From: Lacticaseibacillus chiayiensis
GTDB taxonomy: Bacteria > Bacillota > Bacilli > Lactobacillales > Lactobacillaceae
DNA: 64,000 nt
Direction: 5' to 3'
Assembly (NCBI RefSeq): GCF_004123795.1
Contig: NZ_MSSM01000003.1
Location: forward strand, 62,001 to 126,000
A program made the position numbers and the translations under genes. Numbering within the stretch: position 1 is the first letter of the stretch; each line of letters starts with the position of its first letter. Positions 37,994 through 48,952 of the stretch are shown here, piece by piece. The notes under the pieces are model-generated. The model was given only the letters and a program-made list of their open reading frames with translations. It searched no databases and had not been told where the DNA came from.

Positions 37994-38052
37994 AATTAAT
38001 GGATTTGGCAGCATCGCGGCTCTTTTCGGGATATACGGAAAGGAGTTTGTCG

Positions 38053-38868
38053 ATGTTGATGAAGGTATCAAGTGGTCTGACGCGCTACGAAGCGCAGAAG
38101 GCTCAAAAGACAATGACATCTCACCAGAATCCGATCAGCAAGACAAAACTCTTTTTGCCTTTGCTGGCGGTTCTGACTGGTGTGAGCAGCCTTATTAGCT
38201 TTGTCAGTCAGAGCTGGCTGTTAACTGCTGTCATTGCGATACTGCTTGGCTTTTTGACTGTTGCGGTCATTTATTTGATCACAGCGTTGAATCGACACCA
38301 AAGCAATCCCCAACAATCAATGTTGGTCGTGCGCGAAGGACTGGTTCGTCAGGTTCAGGCGCAAGATCTTGTCGTTGGTGATGTTTTGATGTTGACAGCG
38401 GGAGAAAAACTGCCTGTTGATATTGCATTGTCCCCTGAAGCGCACGCAACCTTGCCAGGTGACATGGCCGGGCTGCTGGTTTTGCTGAATCAGCAGGTGC
38501 CTGCAGGGGTGGGCGTGGCTGGTGCCGTGATGGCGACCGACGCCCAAGCAACTGTCACTGCAGTTTTGAACGATGGTTTGTTGGACCACGCGTTGATGCA
38601 GCTTAAAAGTCAATCCACGGATCTGCGGCTGACTTCACTTGTAATGAGTGCGGTTACCGCTTTGAGGGTGGCGCTAAAACAGATTTACTGCGTTGCCGGG
38701 ATGGCTGTATCAGTTCTCCCAATTGAATTGTTAAAAAGCAAACAAATAAATCGTGCAACGCAAATTCATATGAATATGGATTTTGCAGGTCACGCCACCT
38801 TGGTTGGAGCCATGAAACATCACAGTAAAACCAGTGATTTCTGGCACAACCAAGATCCGGTCTCGTGA
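38053..38868 (+). CDS. Truncated P-type ATPase-like membrane protein lacking the phosphorylation domain
   Basis: ATG 38053 follows GGAAAGGAG by 7 bases; the frame is open from GTG 37990, which overlaps the leader ORF stop. The 271-residue product resembles the first half of an Mg2+/Ca2+ P-type ATPase: SSGLTRYEAQKAQ of the N-terminal cation domain, two helices (FLPLLAVLTGVSSL, AVIAILLGFLTVAVIYLI), the actuator start VREGLVRQVQAQDLVVGDVL with GEKLPVDIAL, QVPAGVGVAGAVMATD, then two helices with a degenerate PIELL. The TGES loop is missing, and the gene stops before DKTGT, so it cannot form the phospho-enzyme. M-box control ties it to Mg2+. It is either a conserved dead ATPase module or a decaying mgtA-type gene; the intact frame favours the former. 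Confidence 0.75.
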   Translation: MLMKVSSGLTRYEAQKAQKTMTSHQNPISKTKLFLPLLAVLTGVSSLISFVSQSWLLTAVIAILLGFLTVAVIYLITALNRHQSNPQQSMLVVREGLVRQVQAQDLVVGDVLMLTAGEKLPVDIALSPEAHATLPGDMAGLLVLLNQQVPAGVGVAGAVMATDAQATVTAVLNDGLLDHALMQLKSQSTDLRLTSLVMSAVTALRVALKQIYCVAGMAVSVLPIELLKSKQINRATQIHMNMDFAGHATLVGAMKHHSKTSDFWHNQDPVS

Positions 38869-38891
38869 AGCACGGACAATATTTTGATCTG

Positions 38892-38930
38892 AAAGAGGCA
38901 CGCGCTTGTGAAGTAGCGTGCTCTTTTTGT
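38892..38930 (+). terminator. Terminator after the ATPase-like gene
   Basis: GCACGC (38898-38903) pairs with GCGTGC (38916-38921) around a 12-base loop, followed by CTCTTTTTGT. Moderate stem. Confidence 0.7.
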
Positions 38931-39102
38931 GTCTTAATTAAAAAGCCCGGCTGTTATAGTCTGATAATGACATAATGGGTGTTAGATTTTCCAAAAAAGT
39001 ACTTCTTTTGTACCTTGAAATAAAACGCTTGCAACGGGTATTTTGCAATGTTACGCTCTTCTTGTAAAGATTTTCATTAGTACAGTTTTCCTGGGTTAAT
39101 AA

Positions 39103-40242
<1,140 letters not shown>

Positions 40243-40244
40243 CC

Positions 40245-41222
40245 ATGGCACAAAAAACAATGATTCAAGCCATTACCGACGCGCTTGATGTTGAGTTGGC
40301 GAACGACCCTAAAACCTTGGTATTCGGCGAAGATGTAGGTAAAAATGGCGGGGTCTTTCGGGCAACGGATGGCTTGCAGGCTAAACACGGTGAAGATCGC
40401 GTCTTTGATACGCCACTTGCCGAGTCAGGCATTAGCGGTTTGGCTATTGGATTGGCATTAACTGGCTGGCGGCCAATTCCGGAAATCCAGTTCTTTGGGT
40501 TCGTTTTTGAAACCATGGACAGTATTGGCGGTCAGATGTCGCGGATGCGGTATCGGATGGGTGGGACACGTTCCATGCCGATTACCATTCGGGCACCGTT
40601 TGGCGGTGGGGTCCACACACCGGAAATGCATAGTGACAACTTTGAAGGTCTGATTGCGCAGTTCCCTGGTATGCGGGTCGTCATTCCAAGTAACCCGTAC
40701 GATGCTAAGGGATTGCTGATTAGTTCTATTCGCAGCAATGATCCGGTTTTATTCCTTGAACACATGAAGCTTTACCGGTCATTCCGTCAAGATGTTCCAG
40801 AAGGGACTTACACGGTGCCACTGGATAAGGCTGCGGTAACACGTGAAGGAACCGATGTGTCGATCATCACTTATGGTGCGATGGTCCGTGAAGCGCTCAA
40901 GGCAGCCGACAATTTAGCCAAAGACGGCATTAATGCTGAAATAGTTGATTTACGGACTATTGCCCCGCTTGATGTTGAAACCATCATTGCATCGGTCAAG
41001 AAAACGCATAAGGCAGTGGTCGTTCAGGAGGCGCAGCGGATGGCCGGTGTTGCAGCCAACGTTATCAGTGAAATTTCTGAACGGGCAATTCTGTCACTTG
41101 AGGCACCGATCGGTCGGGTTGCGGCTCCTGATACGCCGTTCCCATTTGGTCAAGCCGAAAATATTTGGCTGCCAAATGCCAAGGATATTGAAGCTAAAGT
41201 TCGGGAAACCGTTAATTTCTAG
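40245..41222 (+). CDS. pdhB: Pyruvate dehydrogenase E1 component, beta subunit
   Basis: The 325-residue product is a typical transketolase-like beta subunit: [20 protein letters not shown] at about residues 25-45, [39 protein letters not shown], and the C-terminal [15 protein letters not shown]. It forms the active site of E1 with PdhA. AAGGAG (about 40227-40232) lies in the end of pdhA, and the genes are almost contiguous, so translation is coupled. A stop at 41222 is followed by the pdhC ribosome site. Confidence 0.97.
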   Translation: MAQKTMIQAITDALDVELANDPKTLVFGEDVGKNGGVFRATDGLQAKHGEDRVFDTPLAESGISGLAIGLALTGWRPIPEIQFFGFVFETMDSIGGQMSRMRYRMGGTRSMPITIRAPFGGGVHTPEMHSDNFEGLIAQFPGMRVVIPSNPYDAKGLLISSIRSNDPVLFLEHMKLYRSFRQDVPEGTYTVPLDKAAVTREGTDVSIITYGAMVREALKAADNLAKDGINAEIVDLRTIAPLDVETIIASVKKTHKAVVVQEAQRMAGVAANVISEISERAILSLEAPIGRVAAPDTPFPFGQAENIWLPNAKDIEAKVRETVNF

Positions 41223-41239
41223 AGGGAAGAGGTGCCAAC

Positions 41240-42881
41240 ATGGCTTTTGAATTCAAACTGCCAGAACTTGGCGAAGGTTTGGCGGAAGGTGAAATCGTCA
41301 AATGGGACGTTAAGCCTGGTGATGAAATCAAGGAGGATGACACCCTTCTTGAAGTTCAAAGTGATAAGAGTGTCGAAGAAATTCCGTCGCCAGTTTCCGG
41401 AAAAATATTAAAAATTCTAGTACCAGAAGGCGAAACAGCATCGGTCGGTGATCTGCTGGTTGAAATCGATGATGGCTCAGGTGCGCCTGCGCAGTCGGTA
41501 GCCCCAGCAGGTTCAACCGCTACACCGGCTACACCTGCATCAGCCGCTGCTAAGTCGGTTTATCAGTTTAAGCTTCCGGAATTAGGCGAAGGCTTGGCAG
41601 AAGGTGAAATCGTCAAGTGGGATGTTAAGCCTGGTGATGAAATCAAAGAGGATGACACACTTCTTGAAGTTCAAAGTGATAAGAGTGTCGAAGAAATTCC
41701 GTCCCCAGTTACCGGAACAGTTATTAAGATTCTGGTTCCTGAAGGGGAAACGGCGTCTGTCGGCGAGGCTTTGGTTGATATTGACGCTCCTGGGCATAAC
41801 GATACGCCCAGTTGCCGGTGAACCGGCAGCTGCACCGGCGACGAGCGCTGCTGGGGCCGAAACTGCTTCTGCACCAAGCCCAGCAGCGGGTGCCGTACCG
41901 GCCATAACAGATCCAAATCGCGAAATTTTGGCAATGCCGTCTGTTCGGCAATATGCTCGCGAGCAAGGCATTGATATTTCGCAAGTACCTGCAACGGGTA
42001 AGCATGGCCGCATCACCAAATCTGACGTTGACGCGTTTAAGGCAGGCGCTTCAACGACAGCAGCAGCTCCGGCGCAACCAGCACAAGCGGCACCTAAGTC
42101 TGCTCCGGCTCAAGCAGCACCGGCCGCACCAAAGCCACAACCTGTTGCACCATATGTTTCAAGTGGCAGTGAAGCTGAACTTGAAACACGTGAAAAGATG
42201 ACGCCAACGCGTAAGGCAATTGCGAAGGCAATGCTGGCATCTAAGCAGCGGAGCCCACATGTCACGAGCTTTGATGAAGTCGAAGTTTCTAAGTTGATGG
42301 CTCATCGCAAGAAATACAAGCAGTATGCGGCGGATAAAGGGATTAAGCTGACATTCTTGCCATACATCGTCAAAGCATTGGTCACCGTCTTGCGTGAATA
42401 TCCGGAGTTTAATGCGTCTATTGACGATACCACCGATGAAATTGTCTACAAGCATTACTTCAACATTGGTATTGCAACCAACACGGATCATGGCTTGTAC
42501 GTGCCGGTTATCAAGAACGCCGATGCCAAGAGTATGTTTGAAATTGCCAAAGAGATCAGTGACAATGCGCAGAAAGCCTATGACAGCAAATTGAAGCCAG
42601 ATGAAATGCGTGGCGGCTCCATGACCATCAGTAATGTCGGATCAATTGGCGGCGGCTGGTTCACGCCGGTTATTAATGAGCCGGAAGTTGCAATTCTTGG
42701 TGTTGGTAAAATTGCCAAGGAACCATACGTCAATGCCGATAACGAAATTGTTGTTGGTAATCTGCTGAAGCTGAGTTTGAGTTATGATCACCGTCTAATT
42801 GATGGTGCGTTGGCGCAAACAGCATTGAATCTGATGGACAAATTGTTGGCAGATCCTGATCTGCTGTTGATGGAGGGATAA
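41240..42881 (+). pseudogene. pdhC: Pyruvate dehydrogenase E2 (dihydrolipoyl acetyltransferase), frameshifted at about 41810
   Basis: The first frame (ATG 41240) encodes two lipoyl domains with lipoyl Lys in [15 protein letters not shown] (about residues 42 and 155). It then ends after [14 protein letters not shown] at 41821. The next frame continues [13 protein letters not shown], the E3-binding domain ([20 protein letters not shown]), an Ala/Pro linker and the catalytic domain with [14 protein letters not shown] near the end. Removing one base from CCC in GATACGCCCAGTTG gives ...[12 protein letters not shown] and a 546-residue E2. This one-base insertion in a C run is either a sequencing error or a real mutation that would stop the complex from assembling. 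Everything else in the operon is intact. Confidence 0.9.
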
Positions 42882-42883
42882 GT

Positions 42884-44287
42884 ATGGTTGTAGGCGATTT
42901 TGCAATCGATTTGGATACTGTTGTGATTGGTTCCGGCCCTGGCGGCTATGTAGCTGCCATTCGGGCTGCTGAAATGGGTCAGAAAGTCACCGTGATCGAA
43001 AGCACCTTCATCGGCGGTGTTTGCCTGAATGTTGGCTGTATTCCATCAAAAGCGTTGATCAATGCTGGCCATCGTTATCAAGATGCTTTGGACGCCAGCA
43101 CGTTCGGCATTAACGCTAAAGGTGCGGATCTTGACTTTAAGAAGACACAGGATTGGAAGCAAAATAAGGTGGTTCACACCTTAACTAGCGGTGTTTCAAT
43201 GTTGTTCAAGAAGCATAAGATTGATTCGATCATGGGGACTGCTTTCTTAAAGGATGACCATAGTTTACGGGTTATGCAAAAAGATTCTGCCCAAACGTAC
43301 ACTTTTAAAAATCTGATCATCGCAACCGGTAGCCGGCCGATCGAAATCAAAGGCTTTAAATTTGGTAAACGAATTCTTGATTCGACAGGTGGCTTGAATT
43401 TGCCAGAAGTTCCAAAAGAATTCGTTGTTATCGGTGGTGGCTACATCGGCTCTGAATTGGCTAGTGCTTATGCCAACTTAGGCGCGCATGTTACGATCCT
43501 TGAAGGGACAAGTTCGATTTTGCCAAACTTTGAAAAGGACATGGTTCAGTTGGTTTTGAACTCCTTTAAGAAGCGTGGCGTCACCGTGATTACTAACGCG
43601 ATGGCTAAAGAAGCCGAAGATACCGGTAACGGTGTCAAGGTAACTTATACCGCTGATGGCAAAGAACAGACGCTGGCAGCTGACTATGTCATGGTCACTG
43701 TCGGACGTCGACCAAATACGGATGATTTGGGTCTAGACATTGTCGGCATTGAAACGACTGATCGCGGTTTGATTAAAGTTGATGCGCAGGGCCGCACCAA
43801 CAAACCAAACATTTACGCGATTGGTGATGTTGTCCCCGGTGCAGCGTTAGCCCATAAGGCGAGCTACGAAGGCAAGGTCGCTGCTGAAGCGATCAGCGGC
43901 AAAGCAAGTGCGGTTGATTATAAAGCAATGCCAGCTGTTTGTTTCACAGATCCGGAGCTTGCCACGACCGGCATGACGGTTGCGGAAGCCAAAGACAAGG
44001 GCATAAAAGCCAAGGCCAGCAAGTTTCCATTTGCTGCTAACGGGCGAGCTTTGAGTTTGGCCCAAACAGAAGGCTTTGTACGTCTTGTCACCAATGAAAA
44101 CGGCACGGTCATCGGCGGACAGGTAGCCGGTGCCGGCGCCAGTGATTTGATTTCCGAGCTGACTGTGGCTGTAGAAGGTGGCCTGAATGTTGAAGATTTG
44201 GCGCTGACCATTCATCCGCATCCGACATTAAGCGAAACGATCATGGATGATGCCGAAGTTGCTTTAGGACTACCAATCAATATTTAG
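42884..44287 (+). CDS. pdhD: Dihydrolipoyl dehydrogenase (E3)
   Basis: The 467-residue flavoprotein has the FAD fold [20 protein letters not shown], the redox disulfide [16 protein letters not shown] (Cys at about 46 and 51) and the NAD fold [37 protein letters not shown] follows, and near the C-terminus the catalytic His-Glu in [17 protein letters not shown]. It reoxidises lipoamide of the E2 subunit. The ATG follows the pdhC stop by two bases, with GGAGGGATAAGT as the site. It ends the operon before the 44352 terminator. Confidence 0.97.
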   Translation: MVVGDFAIDLDTVVIGSGPGGYVAAIRAAEMGQKVTVIESTFIGGVCLNVGCIPSKALINAGHRYQDALDASTFGINAKGADLDFKKTQDWKQNKVVHTLTSGVSMLFKKHKIDSIMGTAFLKDDHSLRVMQKDSAQTYTFKNLIIATGSRPIEIKGFKFGKRILDSTGGLNLPEVPKEFVVIGGGYIGSELASAYANLGAHVTILEGTSSILPNFEKDMVQLVLNSFKKRGVTVITNAMAKEAEDTGNGVKVTYTADGKEQTLAADYVMVTVGRRPNTDDLGLDIVGIETTDRGLIKVDAQGRTNKPNIYAIGDVVPGAALAHKASYEGKVAAEAISGKASAVDYKAMPAVCFTDPELATTGMTVAEAKDKGIKAKASKFPFAANGRALSLAQTEGFVRLVTNENGTVIGGQVAGAGASDLISELTVAVEGGLNVEDLALTIHPHPTLSETIMDDAEVALGLPINI

Positions 44288-44349
44288 TAACTGGATGGGT
44301 CATTGTCAGGATTGGTTTTAGTTTCAGATTACAATTTTTGGGATAACTG

Positions 44350-44384
44350 AGCAGACACTGGATTTTCAACAGTGTCTGTTTTTG
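44350..44384 (+). terminator. pdh operon terminator
   Basis: A perfect 9-bp stem (CAGACACTG at 44352-44360, CAGTGTCTG at 44370-44378) with 9-base loop is followed by five T. Confidence 0.93.
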
Positions 44385-44535
44385 TGTGCACACATTTTAA
44401 AAGATTAGTCTCGTCAGCTTTGAAAATTTCAGAGCAATTTATGACCATCAACCTGAAAATGACAACGATATTTTTATATGAGAAGACATTAATGTTTCAG
44501 TTAGTTAACAATTGCACCTAAATTCCTTTTTAATT

Positions 44536-44564
44536 TTGTCTTAAGATTGCGCTTCCGCTAAAAT
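44536..44564 (+). promoter_or_regulatory. Promoter of the LDH-like gene
   Basis: TTGTCT (44536-44541) and TAAAAT (44559-44564) are spaced 17 bp, about 30 bases before the ATG. The AT-rich 44385-44535 segment holds no gene. Confidence 0.65.
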
Positions 44565-44595
44565 ATAGGTAACGTAACTGAGGGGAAGGGGTTTC

Positions 44596-45489
44596 ATGCA
44601 AAGAGTCGTTGTTAACGGAGTCAGTTGTAGCACTCAAGCACTTTTACAAACGTTAATTGCGTCACCACTTGATCTGGAAATCGGTTGTTATGAGCCGGAT
44701 CCGGCATTGGTTGATGTCGCCGGTTTGACGGCACTGAGTCAAATTTGCCACAATACGTTTATCAAGGTAACTCCGAAAGTTCTCAAAACGGCGGATGTGT
44801 TGATTCTGACTGATACTGGAACGCCGACCGATGAAAACTTTGTGACGGCCAATATTGCCTCTATTCGCAAGGTTTTTAACTCAGCGATGGCAGCAGGCTT
44901 CACGGGACGGGTTGTCGTAGCGATGACACATGATGAACCCTTCACTTATTTTGCCCAGCGATTTTCCGGGCTGAATAAACGGCAGGTTGTGGGATTAGGG
45001 ACTTTCGGTGCAACTTGGCGCTTTGAACAATTTTTGGCGGATCGACTGGCTGTCCCGGCCCAACAGGTAACGGCTTATGTCGTTGGCACTAGTCAATTAC
45101 CGGTATTGATATGGAGTCGGGCTTATGTCGGTGCAACGCCCATATTGCGTTTACTAAATGATGACCAAGCCGTTTTTAATGAAGCAGCCTCGGCTGTCCA
45201 GGCTTTTTTGGCAGGCGCCTTGACAGCTCTGGTGGGTCGACTTGTAGAGCCGATTCTAGCTGCGTTTGCCGGCGAAAAGCTCATTGGCACATTCACACAT
45301 TTGCGAGATTCTGACGATGAAACCGGACAAGTCGACAGCTCGCCGATTTTGCTTGACGAACGCGGCGTAGTCACACTGGCGACAGTCGCGGGGTCCGATG
45401 ATGAAGAGGCAGCTTTAAGCACGGCAATTCAAGCTGTTCAAGCCGAAATTGAAGCAATCGAACAAGGAGCGGGAAAAAATGAAACCTAA
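44596..45489 (+). CDS. Lactate/malate-dehydrogenase-like protein without catalytic Asp-His dyad
   Basis: The 297-residue product aligns by eye with the LDH/MDH family: VADVLILTDTG-like DVLILTDTGTPTDENFVTAN, VVVAMTHDEPFTYFAQRFSG, LGTFGATWRFEQFLADRLAV, AYVVGTSQLPVLIWSRAYVG. In LDH the corresponding motifs are GTxLDTARF and GEHGDSxxPxWS. Here the Asp of LDTARF is Ala (FGATWRF) and the His of GEHGDS is replaced (GTSQLP), while the Arg is kept. The N-terminal GxGxxG is also degenerate (VVVNGVSCST). It is therefore probably not a dehydrogenase. It overlaps UPF0223 by 11 bases, heading the operon with the inositol-phosphatase-like gene. Confidence 0.75.
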   Translation: MQRVVVNGVSCSTQALLQTLIASPLDLEIGCYEPDPALVDVAGLTALSQICHNTFIKVTPKVLKTADVLILTDTGTPTDENFVTANIASIRKVFNSAMAAGFTGRVVVAMTHDEPFTYFAQRFSGLNKRQVVGLGTFGATWRFEQFLADRLAVPAQQVTAYVVGTSQLPVLIWSRAYVGATPILRLLNDDQAVFNEAASAVQAFLAGALTALVGRLVEPILAAFAGEKLIGTFTHLRDSDDETGQVDSSPILLDERGVVTLATVAGSDDEEAALSTAIQAVQAEIEAIEQGAGKNET

Positions 45490-45760
45490 TTACAGCTATC
45501 CTCTTGACCTTGACTGGACAACTGACGAAAAAATCAAAGTGACGACTTTCTATGCACTTGTTGAAGATGCCTATGAACATGGCGTTGATCGGGATAACCT
45601 GTTGGCAGCATACCGTGGCTTCAAACAGGTGGTGCCGAATAAGAGCACTGAACGTCAACTGGATCGCGAGTTTGAAGCACTGTCCGGATATTCCATATAT
45701 ACTGTTGTACAGATGGCGCGCCAAGGTGTGAGTCAAAAGATTAAGGTGAAGGTGAGTTAA
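45479..45760 (+). CDS. UPF0223 family protein (YktA-like)
   Basis: The start is ATG at 45479, about 8 bases after AAGGAGCGGG; the frame extends to 45449 without a site. The 93-residue helical product opens KPNYSYPLDLDWTTDEKIKV and contains AAYRGFKQVVPNKSTERQLD, the UPF0223 pattern (Bacillus yktA). No function is known. In Bacillus yktA also lies close to the inositol monophosphatase-like yktC and downstream of pdh, so the order is conserved. It overlaps the LDH-like gene and precedes the phosphatase gene by 2 bases. Confidence 0.9.
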   Translation: MKPNYSYPLDLDWTTDEKIKVTTFYALVEDAYEHGVDRDNLLAAYRGFKQVVPNKSTERQLDREFEALSGYSIYTVVQMARQGVSQKIKVKVS

Positions 45761-45762
45761 GT

Positions 45763-46542
45763 ATGACGCAAGATCCAGAAAAGCTACGGCAGACATTGAT
45801 CAGTTGGTTTGCGGAAAGTCGTAAGCGAATTTTAGCGGAAATGGCGAAACCATTAGATGTAGCGCGTAAGAGTAATCGTAATGATTTGGTCACCAATGTC
45901 GATAAAGGTAACCAGCAATTTCTAATTGATCATATCAAAGCCGATTATCCGACAGCACGGATTATCGGTGAAGAAGGCCGTGCCCATGACGATACGGATA
46001 TCAGCGGATTGGTCTTTTTTGTCGATCCGATTGACGGTACAATGAATTTTGTTAAACAGAAGGCTCATTTTGCAGTAATGATTGGAATTTATCGTGATGG
46101 TCAACCGGTTGTCGGTGCGATTATGGACGTTATGCGCAATGAGGTGCTGAGTGGTGGACCGGAAATACCTGTTACGTTTGCTGGCCAAACGTTGGCGAAG
46201 TTGCCTGACTTACCGTTAAAAGACGGCTTGTTAGGAGTGACCGGTCCCATGACGATCAAGAATCGCCTTCATCTAGGCGAAATTGCGTTGGCAAGTTCCG
46301 GGCCAAGAATGAGTGGCAGTGCCGGCATGGAGTTTATCGAAATCGCATTAGGTCGACAACTCGGCTATGTTTCATATTTACAGCCTTGGGATGTGGCGGC
46401 CGGCATGGCGATTACGAAGGGGATGGGCGTTCAGTTCAGTCGCGAAGACGGTTCACCGATTGATTTGCGTCAACCAGGTGTCGTTGTGGCTGCCACCCCG
46501 CAGGCCCACCAAACGATTCTCACGATGATGGCCGGCAGATGA
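45763..46542 (+). CDS. Inositol monophosphatase family protein
   Basis: The 259-residue product has the metal-binding motifs of the family: IIGEEGRAHDD with the GEE Glu, VFFVDPIDGTMNFVKQKAHF (DPIDGT, about residues 87-92), and LQPWDVAAGMAITKGMGVQF (WDxAAG, about 210). Such enzymes hydrolyse inositol-1-phosphate or related sugar phosphates with Mg2+; the physiological substrate here is unknown (Bacillus YktC is the closest positional equivalent). It ends the three-gene operon; a terminator follows at 46584. Confidence 0.92.
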   Translation: MTQDPEKLRQTLISWFAESRKRILAEMAKPLDVARKSNRNDLVTNVDKGNQQFLIDHIKADYPTARIIGEEGRAHDDTDISGLVFFVDPIDGTMNFVKQKAHFAVMIGIYRDGQPVVGAIMDVMRNEVLSGGPEIPVTFAGQTLAKLPDLPLKDGLLGVTGPMTIKNRLHLGEIALASSGPRMSGSAGMEFIEIALGRQLGYVSYLQPWDVAAGMAITKGMGVQFSREDGSPIDLRQPGVVVAATPQAHQTILTMMAGR

Positions 46543-46583
46543 TGTGATCCGCAATAAGCAACGCTCAAGAACGAGCAACGATG

Positions 46584-46612
46584 ACCGGCGACTGATTGAG
46601 ACGCCGGTTTTT
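46584..46612 (+). terminator. Terminator after the inositol-phosphatase-like gene
   Basis: A 7-bp GC-rich stem (ACCGGCG at 46584-46590, CGCCGGT at 46602-46608) is followed by five T. Confidence 0.85.
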
Positions 46613-46696
46613 CGGTTATTTAGGAGCTTAACAGCGGTTCTTTTACGAAAATTCATCTAAAATGGCTGCGTGAAGCAATTCACTTTTCAGAAAATC

Positions 46697-46809
46697 CGGA
46701 CAGATTGGGGAGAATGTGTTATAATTTAAAATCGTATAACTGTGTCAGTTGCTGGCACTTTTTTAATGTGGTAAGCGGCCTGTAGTGCCAGCAGAAAGGA
46801 AGTAGAAAC
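46697..46809 (+). promoter_or_regulatory. typA promoter and structured leader
   Basis: An extended -10 TGTTATAAT (46717-46725) with a weak -35 (CGGACA, 46697-46702) should start transcription near 46732. Ten bases later a compact hairpin, GUGUCAG/CUGGCAC (46742-46748 and 46752-46758, 3-base loop), is followed by six T: a textbook terminator shape. The same CTGGCAC can instead pair with GTGCCAG at 46785-46791, just before the ribosome site (AAAGGAAG). Two alternative folds suggest attenuation or translational control; this is inferred. Confidence 0.55.
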
Positions 46810-48654
46810 GTGAAAACACGTGACGATATTCGCAATATTGCGATCATTGCCCACGTTGACCATGGGAAGACGACTTTGGTTAACGAGATGCTTAAACAAT
46901 CAGATACACTTGATCAACACATTCAATTACAAGATCGGGCGATGGATACCAACGCCATTGAAAAGGAACGCGGTATCACCATCCTGAGTAAGAACACCGC
47001 GGTGAAGTATGGCGACACAACGATCAACATTCTTGATACCCCGGGACATGCCGACTTTGGCGGTGAAGTGGAACGGGTTATGAAGATGGTCGATGGAGTT
47101 TTGCTGGTTGTCGATGCTTTTGAGGGCCCGATGCCGCAGACGCGCTTTGTTTTGAAGAAAGCGCTGGAACAGCATTTGACCCCCATCGTGGTTATCAACA
47201 AGGTTGACCGTCCGGGTGCACGTCCGGAAGAAGTTGTGGACGAGGTACTTGAATTGTTCATCGAATTAGGTGCCGATGATGCCCAGTTGGAATTTCCTGT
47301 GGTCTATGCTTCCGCCGTTAACGGGACTTCCAGCATGGATTCCGACTTGTCAACGCAGAAGCACACAATGAACCCACTTTTTGATACCATTATCAAAACG
47401 ATTCCTGCACCAATCGACAACAGTGACGAACCGTTGCAATTCCAGGTGGCAATGCTGGACTACAACGATTATGTTGGCCGAATCGGTATTGGCCGGATTT
47501 TCCGTGGCAAGATTAAAATCGGCGACAATGTTACCGTTATGAAACTAGATGGTTCGCAAAAGAATTTCCGCGTGACGAAATTATTTGGCTTCTTCGGGTT
47601 AACCCGAACTGAAATCAATTCCGCTAAAGCCGGTGATCTGATTGCTGTTTCCGGGATGGATGACATCTTTGTCGGTGAGACTGTGACGGCTGCTGATACG
47701 CCAGAAGCGTTACCGATTTTGCGGATTGACGAGCCAACGCTGCAAATGATGTTTGTGGCCAATGACAGCCCGTTTGCCGGTCGTGAGGGTAAAAATGTCA
47801 CCGCGCGCAAACTGGAAGAACGCTTGAAGTCCCAGTTGCAGACCGATGTGTCGTTACGTGTTGACGATACCGATCAGGCCGGTGCCTGGATGGTTTCCGG
47901 TCGTGGGGAACTGCATCTGTCCATTTTGGTTGAAGAAATGCGGCGTGAAGGTTTCGAGTTGCAACTTGGCCGGCCAGAAGTTATCTATCGCGATATCGAT
48001 GGCGTGATGATGGAACCGTTTGAAAACGTACAGATCGATACGCCGGAACAGTACACCGGTACGGTTATCGACGCGATGAGCCAACGTAAAGGCGAAATGC
48101 AGAACATGGAAAATGAAGGCAACGGGCAAACCCGCCTCACTTTCCTAGCACCTTCTCGAGGCTTAATCGGCTACTCGACTGAATTTTTGTCTTCCACTGG
48201 TGGTTACGGGATTATGAACCATACGTTTGAAAAGTACGCACCGGTTATCAAAAACTGGGAACCTGGCCGTACCCAAGGCGCCTTGGTTTCGATTAATGCT
48301 GGCACTGCAACCACTTATAGCTTGCAGTCGGTTGAAGACCGTGGACAACTTTTCATCAATGCCGGAACCGAAGTATATGAAGGCATGATTGTTGGCCAAA
48401 ACTCCCGCGAAAATGACATTGCCGTTAATGTCACCAAGGGGAAGAACCTGACCAATACGCGTGCTGCCGGGAAAGACCATGCAGCTGCGATCAAGACGCC
48501 AAAGAAAATGACGCTTGAAGAGTCCATCGAATTCTTGAATGATGATGAATATTGTGAGGTAACGCCGAAGAATATTCGCTTGCGTAAGAAGATCCTGAAC
48601 ACTGGCGAACGTCAAAAGGCAGCTAAGCGTAAAAAGATTGCTGCATCTAAATAG
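46810..48654 (+). CDS. typA: Ribosome-associated GTPase TypA/BipA
   Basis: The 614-residue product has translation-factor GTPase motifs: G1 [12 protein letters not shown] (residues 13-24), G2 [10 protein letters not shown]3 [14 protein letters not shown], and G4 [12 protein letters not shown]. Elongation-factor-like domains II, III and V and the BipA-specific C-terminal domain follow ([20 protein letters not shown] at the very end). TypA binds ribosomes and matters in cold and stress and for 50S assembly. The start is GTG at 46810 behind AAAGGAAG. It is a single-gene transcript, from the structured leader to a hairpin at 48667. Confidence 0.97.
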   Translation: MKTRDDIRNIAIIAHVDHGKTTLVNEMLKQSDTLDQHIQLQDRAMDTNAIEKERGITILSKNTAVKYGDTTINILDTPGHADFGGEVERVMKMVDGVLLVVDAFEGPMPQTRFVLKKALEQHLTPIVVINKVDRPGARPEEVVDEVLELFIELGADDAQLEFPVVYASAVNGTSSMDSDLSTQKHTMNPLFDTIIKTIPAPIDNSDEPLQFQVAMLDYNDYVGRIGIGRIFRGKIKIGDNVTVMKLDGSQKNFRVTKLFGFFGLTRTEINSAKAGDLIAVSGMDDIFVGETVTAADTPEALPILRIDEPTLQMMFVANDSPFAGREGKNVTARKLEERLKSQLQTDVSLRVDDTDQAGAWMVSGRGELHLSILVEEMRREGFELQLGRPEVIYRDIDGVMMEPFENVQIDTPEQYTGTVIDAMSQRKGEMQNMENEGNGQTRLTFLAPSRGLIGYSTEFLSSTGGYGIMNHTFEKYAPVIKNWEPGRTQGALVSINAGTATTYSLQSVEDRGQLFINAGTEVYEGMIVGQNSRENDIAVNVTKGKNLTNTRAAGKDHAAAIKTPKKMTLEESIEFLNDDEYCEVTPKNIRLRKKILNTGERQKAAKRKKIAASK

Positions 48655-48664
48655 TTTGTTTTCT

Positions 48665-48692
48665 GAAAACCGCCATTTTTGACGGTTTTTTC
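48665..48692 (+). terminator. typA terminator
   Basis: AAACCG (48667-48672) pairs with CGGTTT (48683-48688) around a 10-base loop, ending in a T run. Confidence 0.75.
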
Positions 48693-48952
48693 TTTGGACA
48701 TCAATGGACGTATGGCGCTGCCAAAAAGAGCAGAGCTAACACCGTCCTGCGGCTGAGCTCGCCAAACTAGCTGTTTCCGAACCGTTACGTTGCGTGAAGT
48801 CAGCAAAAATGGCTACTGGTTGTTACCCTTGACGTGCCTAAAATTAAGTTAAAACAAGTTAAACTTAGCAATAACTGTTTTGATAGCGCCTTGGTGGTCG
48901 TAGTCGGTATGCTATAATAAATCCAATCAATGCTTGAAAGGCCGCGTTTTTC
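48693..48952 (+). promoter_or_regulatory. Intergenic region with ftsW promoter
   Basis: TTGGTG (48891-48896) and TATAAT (48913-48918) are spaced 16 bp and lie about 35 bases before the ftsW start. The rest (48693-48885) shows no gene. Confidence 0.7.

Noticed and set aside
37994-38170. Leader ORF frame continuing as the missing N-terminus of the ATPase
   Set aside because: Read past its stop, the frame gives no ATPase-like sequence; the N-terminal motif GLTRYEAQ is in the other frame.
39025-39050. A possible catabolite-repression (cre) site before pdhA
   Set aside because: Only the left half (TGCAACG) fits the consensus; the right half does not, so it was not listed.
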